Origin: DASUXA01 sp036378155
Lineage (GTDB): Bacteria > Actinomycetota > Actinomycetes > Mycobacteriales > Micromonosporaceae
Direction of reading: 5' to 3'
Assembly (NCBI GenBank): GCA_036378155.1
Contig: DASUXA010000010.1
Coordinates: 29,447-93,446 of the forward strand
Length of the DNA: 64,000 nucleotides
How positions within the stretch are numbered: the first letter of the stretch is position 1; the number at the start of each line of letters is the position of its first letter. The position numbers and the translations under genes were made by a program. Under the pieces are notes generated by a model. It was not told the origin of the DNA and made no database searches. It saw nothing but the letters and a program-made list of their open reading frames with translations. Below are positions 60,075 through 64,000 of the stretch, piece after piece.

Positions 60075-61940
60075 TCACTGCGGTACGTGCCGGTACGCCC
60101 CGTCGCTCGCGCTGGTCGCCATCGACGCGTACGCCCGCAGCGCCGCGGACACCGGCCGTTGCCGGTCCGCCGGCGTGTACGGGCGTTCCCGCTTCTCCTG
60201 CGCCACACGGCGGTGCTGCAGGACGTCCTCGGCAACGTCGAGCCGGATCGACCGGTTAGGGATGTCGATGTCGACCGGGTCGCCGTCCTCCACCAGCGCG
60301 ATCAGTCCGCCGCTCGCCGCCTCGGGTGAGACGTGCCCGATCGACAGTCCCGAGGTGCCCCCGGAGAAGCGGCCGTCGGTGACCAGCGCGCACGCCCGAC
60401 CCAGCCCCCGGCCCTTGAGGAACGAGGTCGGGTACAGCATCTCCTGCATGCCCGGTCCGCCGCGCGGCCCTTCGTACCGGATGACCACCACGTCGCCGGA
60501 GTGGATGGCGCCGCTGAGGATGCCGGTGACCGCGTCCTCCTGCGACTCGAAGACCTTGGCCGGGCCGCGGAAGGTCAGGCACTCCTCGGGTACACCGGCG
60601 GTCTTCACCACGCACCCGTCCGGCGCGAGGTTGCCGTACAGGATGGCGAGCCCGCCGTCGGCGGAGTAGGCGTGCTCGACGTCGCGGATGCACCCGCCCG
60701 CGGCGTCGAGATCGAGCCGGTCCCAGCGGTTGTGGGTGGAGAACGGCTCGGTGGTGCGTACCCCGCCGGGTGCGGCGTGGAACAGTTCGATCGCCTCCGG
60801 CGACGGAGCGGCTCCGCGCACGTCCCAGGTCGACAGCCATTCGTCGAGGCTGTTCGCGTGTACCGCCCGGACGTCGCGGTGCAGCAGACCCGCGCGGTCG
60901 AGTTCGCCGAGGATCGCCGGGATGCCGCCGGCCCGGTGCACGTCTTCCATGTGGTACGTCGAGGACGGCGCGACCTTCGCCAGGCACGGCACCCGTCGCG
61001 AGATCGCGTCGATGTCGCCCACGGTGAAGTCGAGTTCCGCCTCGCGTGCCGCGGCGAGCAGGTGCAGCACGGTGTTCGTGGAGCCGCCCATGGCGACGTC
61101 CAGAGCCATCGCGTTCTCGAACGCGTGCCGGTTCGCGATCGCCCGCGGCAGGACGCTCGCGTCGTCGTCCGCGTAGTACCGGTGCGCCAGGTCGACCACC
61201 AGTCGCCCCGCCTTCTCGAACAGCGCCCGACGCAGGACGTGGGTCGCCAGCGTCGACCCGTTGCCCGGCAGGGACAGCCCGATCGCCTCGGTCAGGCAGT
61301 TCATCGAGTTGGCGGTGAACATCCCGGAGCAGGAGCCGCAGGTCGGGCATGCCGACCGCTCGATGGCGTCCAGTTGCGGCTCGGTGACCGCCTCGTTCGA
61401 CGCGGCGATCATGGCGTCGATCAGGTCGATCTTCCGGGTCGAGCCGTCGGCGTGGACGACGCCGTCCGCGGCGTACCCGCGCACCTTGCCGGCCTCCATC
61501 GGGCCGCCGGAGACGAACACCGTCGGGACGTTCAGCCGCAGCGCCGCCATCAGCATGCCGGGCGTGATCTTGTCGCAGTTGGAGATGCACACCAGCGCGT
61601 CCGCGCAGTGCGCGTTGACCATGTACTCCACCGCGTCGGCGATCAACTCGCGGCTGGGCAGCGAATACAACATGCCGCTGTGCCCCATCGCGATCCCGTC
61701 GTCGACCGCGATGGTGTTGAACTCCCGGGCGACCCCGCCGGCTTCGGCGACCGCCCCGGCAACGAGCTGCCCGAGATCCTTCAGGTGCACGTGGCCGGGT
61801 ACGAACTGGGTGAAGCTGTTCGCGATCGCGACGATCGGCTTGCCGAAGTCGTCGTCGGTCATTCCGGTGGCACGCCACAGGGCGCGGGCACCGGCCATCA
61901 TCCGGCCGTGCGTAGAGGTCCTTGAGCGCAGCGCTGGCAT
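60075..61940 (-). CDS. ilvD: Dihydroxy-acid dehydratase
   Basis: 621 residues, close to E. coli IlvD (616). NSFTQFVPGHVHLKDLGQL, the Fe-S cysteines in SNCDKITPGM (Cys122) and CPTCGSCSGMFTANSMNC (Cys198, 201, 204), and GRFSGGTSGLSIGHVSPEA are diagnostic. It makes 2-keto acids for valine, isoleucine and leucine. It resembles the E. coli long-type enzyme rather than plant-type forms, so an oxygen-sensitive cluster is likely. A leaderless -10 box precedes it. The acetolactate synthase-like gene at 28.6 kb could provide substrate, but no ilvC is in the window. Confidence 0.95.
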   Translation of the reverse strand: MPALRSRTSTHGRMMAGARALWRATGMTDDDFGKPIVAIANSFTQFVPGHVHLKDLGQLVAGAVAEAGGVAREFNTIAVDDGIAMGHSGMLYSLPSRELIADAVEYMVNAHCADALVCISNCDKITPGMLMAALRLNVPTVFVSGGPMEAGKVRGYAADGVVHADGSTRKIDLIDAMIAASNEAVTEPQLDAIERSACPTCGSCSGMFTANSMNCLTEAIGLSLPGNGSTLATHVLRRALFEKAGRLVVDLAHRYYADDDASVLPRAIANRHAFENAMALDVAMGGSTNTVLHLLAAAREAELDFTVGDIDAISRRVPCLAKVAPSSTYHMEDVHRAGGIPAILGELDRAGLLHRDVRAVHANSLDEWLSTWDVRGAAPSPEAIELFHAAPGGVRTTEPFSTHNRWDRLDLDAAGGCIRDVEHAYSADGGLAILYGNLAPDGCVVKTAGVPEECLTFRGPAKVFESQEDAVTGILSGAIHSGDVVVIRYEGPRGGPGMQEMLYPTSFLKGRGLGRACALVTDGRFSGGTSGLSIGHVSPEAASGGLIALVEDGDPVDIDIPNRSIRLDVAEDVLQHRRVAQEKRERPYTPADRQRPVSAALRAYASMATSASDGAYRHVPQ

Positions 61941-61947
61941 GGCGCCA

Positions 61948-61953
61948 ACGTTA
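61948..61953 (-). promoter_or_regulatory. Leaderless -10 box of ilvD
   Basis: On the minus strand TAACGT is followed by seven bases and ATG 61940, as at the tetR start. There is no ribosome site. Confidence 0.5.
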
Positions 61954-62050
61954 GCCCGACGGACCGACGGGGACCGACCGTGACATTGAGCCGTCCAACT
62001 ACCGGGACGACACGAAGGCGACCGTTCGGAGTACTCCGGGCAAGGAATCG

Positions 62051-64000
62051 ATGATGCACTCTGATCCGGTGCCTGTCGCCTCCGCGCTGTCGAGTGGTGC
62101 CCTGATCGCGGTCGTGATCACCGTGGGTGCGGTCGTCGCCCTGTGCAGACCCGTGCCGACGACGGCGTGCGCCGGCCGCCAGGCGCGCCTGACGCTGGCG
62201 CTGGGCACCGTCGTCGGCGGGGCGACCCTCGCCGTGGTGGCGCTGCTCGCCGTCCTGACCGGCCCGCCGTCCGCCGCGCCCGGCGGGCGGCTCGGTCTCG
62301 CCGGCGGATTCGCGGTCGGCTTCCTGGCGTCGCTGGTCCTGCTCGCCGTCGGGCTGCTCCGGCTGCCCGGCGCGCTGCCTCGGCAGCGCGCCGGGCAGCG
62401 CCGGTCACCTGGTCGACGGCTTCGTGATCGCGGCCAGCGTCGCGGCGGTCTGCTGGACGCTGGCGATCGAGCCGGCGACGGCACGCCGCACCCTGGGTGT
62501 CGATTCGCTCCGGATCGAGATCGGTCGCGCGCTGTTCACCAGCGCCGCCGTCGCGACCGCGCTCGCCTGCGGGCTCGCGCTGGTGACCGTGGTACGCGCC
62601 GCCTCGCCGCGCGCCCCGCTCGGTACCGCCGCGCTCGGTCTGTCGGTCACCGGGCTGACCGGTGCCGCGCTCCTCGTCGGGATCTGCGAGGGGACCGGTA
62701 CCGAACAGTTCCTCTGCTCCGTGGGGTACGCGGCGGGGCTGCTCGCCGTCGCGCTCGGCGCGCGGCAGGCGCGCGGTACCACGCCGGCACGCTCCAGCCG
62801 ATCGGGCGCGCTTCCGCTGGGCGCGGCAGCGGTCGCGATCGGCGCCCAACTGGTACGGCTACCGGTGTTCGGTCCCGCCGACGACGTCAGCGTCACGCTC
62901 GCCGCCCTGGTCGCCGGCGCGCTCGCGGTCCGACAGGCGGCGGCACTGCGCGACCTGCGCCGGTACGGCGACGAGGCAGCCGCCCGCGAGGCGCGGTTCC
63001 GTGCCCTGGCGCATACCGACGCGCTGACCGGGCTGGCGAACCGGCGCCGCCTGGTACAGGTGCTGCGTCAGGACGCCGTGGGCGGCCCGCCCTGCGTGCT
63101 GCTCGCCATCGACCTCGATGGATTCAAAGACGTCAACGACGTGCGAGGTCACGACGTCGGCGACGCGGTACTGGTCGAGGTCGCCCGGCGGCTGTCGACC
63201 CGGCTGCGCCCCGCCGAGCTGGCGGTACGGCTGGGCGGCGACGAGTTCGCGGTCCTGCTGTGGGCGAGCGCCGCCGACGCCGAGACCCGAGCCGGGGAGA
63301 TCCTGGCGGACCTGGCGCGACCGTACGACGTCACGGTCGGTCCGGTGTACCTGTCGGCGAGCATCGGCATGGCGGGCTGCGCCACCACGACCACCGTCGA
63401 GGGGCTGCTGCGCAACGCCGACCTGGCGCTGCGGTTCGCCAAGAAGCGGGGCAAGAACCGGGTCGAGCACTACGCCGCCGCCGACGACCAGTGGCTGAGG
63501 CGGCGCACCACGATCGAGGAGGCGCTGCGCGGCGCGGCGGACCGGGGTGAGCTGACCCTGGCGTACCAGCCGGTGGTGGCGCTGGACGAAGGGCGCGCGG
63601 TGGGCGTCGAGGCGCTGGTGCGCTGGCACCATCCGACGCTGGGGTCGGTACCGCCGGCGGAGTTCGTCCCGGTCGCCGAGGAAGTCGGGCTGATCGGCGA
63701 GCTGGACCGCTGGGTGCTGCGCGAGGCGTGCCGGCAGTTGTCGCGATGGCTGGCCGACGGGTACGACCTGTGGGTGTCGGTCAACATCTCGGTACGCGAA
63801 CTGCACCTGCCCGGCTACATCGGCCAGGTCGTCGACGCGTTCGTCGACCACGGGGTACCCCCGGACCGGCTGATCCTCGAGGTGACCGAGCACGCCGTGG
63901 CGGTCGACGTGGAGCAGATGATCGGTCGGCTCGCGGCGCTGCGCGCGGTCGGCGTCCGGGTGGCGCTGGACGACTTCGGCGCCGGGTACTCCTCGCTCGG
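62051..64000 (+). CDS. Second GGDEF-EAL membrane protein, frameshifted and cut by window end
   Basis: The N-terminal frame starts at ATG 62051 (AAGGA upstream) and encodes hydrophobic helices to about 62400, then loses coding character. The matching continuation is one base later: from about 62406 the third frame reads HLVDGFVIAASVAAVCWTL, more helices, then the GGDEF domain (GGDEF at 63234-63248) and an EAL domain (VGVEALVRWHHP, ALDDFGAGYSS) open to base 64000. Removing one G from the CCGG at 62401-62404 joins the two parts smoothly, so a one-base insertion or a sequencing error is likely. The RxxD inhibitory site of the paralogue at 43.4 kb is here RPAE. GGDEF and EAL motifs themselves are intact. 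The end of the gene is outside the window. Confidence 0.75.

Noticed and set aside
62143..62427. A 94-codon Arg/Ala-rich frame at the start of the second GGDEF-EAL gene
   Set aside because: The translation is an Arg-rich shadow; the membrane-helix frame beginning at 62051 is much more plausible.
1..64000. Search for CRISPR arrays, transposases, integrases, rRNA and tRNA genes
   Set aside because: No regularly spaced direct repeats of CRISPR type, no DDE or tyrosine-recombinase motifs, and no tRNA cloverleaf were seen by eye.

Overview
The window is about 72% G+C, is read almost entirely as G/C-ending codons, uses GTG starts often, and has TANNNT -10 boxes without clear -35 boxes. Gene content points to a high-GC actinomycete, most likely of the Micromonosporaceae or a close relative. 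That content includes a mycobacterial-type large NAD-glutamate dehydrogenase, a class F sortase, a CFP-6-type PH protein, an LppZ-like lipoprotein and an isobutyryl-CoA mutase. No rRNA, tRNA, CRISPR array, transposase or prophage gene was seen. The stretch looks like ordinary chromosome, mostly housekeeping and core metabolism.

Layout. 1-10.7 kb: the end of a MeaB-type GTPase gene, an ABC exporter operon (large FtsX-like permease plus two ATPases joined by ATGA overlaps), an Asp23 envelope protein, isobutyryl-CoA mutase, a TPR-thioredoxin and an arginase-like protein. 10.7-22.3 kb: a DinB-like protein with a penicillin-binding lipoprotein, the 1681-residue glutamate dehydrogenase, a 31-residue membrane peptide, an unknown membrane protein, and a NagZ-type hexosaminidase divergent from a ROK repressor across an AT-rich operator-like patch. 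22.3-32.7 kb: two ABC systems, ribokinase, YccF, enoyl-CoA hydratase, a PrmC-related methyltransferase, an acetolactate-synthase-like enzyme and a cluster of small membrane proteins ending in an MscS channel. 32.9-55.4 kb: etfB-etfA, a nucleotidyltransferase, a DUF4397 surface protein with its sortase, cysteine desulfurase, mnmA, a MetE-like protein, ligA, a GGDEF-EAL protein, gatC-gatA, gatB, an LppZ-like lipoprotein and a PH-domain protein. The order etf, iscS, mnmA, MetE-like, ligA, gatCA, gatB, lppZ, cfp6 matches my recollection of the Mycobacterium tuberculosis Rv3029c-Rv3004 region. 55.7-64 kb: a TetR regulator, glyA behind a ZTP riboswitch, an acyltransferase-SGNH protein, ilvD, and a second GGDEF-EAL gene that appears frameshifted and runs off the window.

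How the genes work together. Branched-chain and short-chain acyl-CoA metabolism is represented by icmA, a MeaB-family GTPase, enoyl-CoA hydratase, etfBA, ilvD and an acetolactate-synthase-like gene. Thiolation of tRNA (cysteine desulfurase and mnmA) and tRNA amidation (gatCAB) sit together with DNA ligase. Glycine and one-carbon metabolism (glyA) is wired to ZTP sensing. Cell-surface functions include the PBP, sortase and substrate, NagZ, acyltransferase and several lipoproteins.

Signals beyond genes. A small dispersed palindromic element with core GATGTGCGTACATC or a close variant occurs five times, at gene borders. Many genes look leaderless (TANNNT, six bases, GTG; or seven bases, ATG). 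Long perfect GC hairpins without U-tracts close several operons. GTAC tetranucleotides look over-represented.
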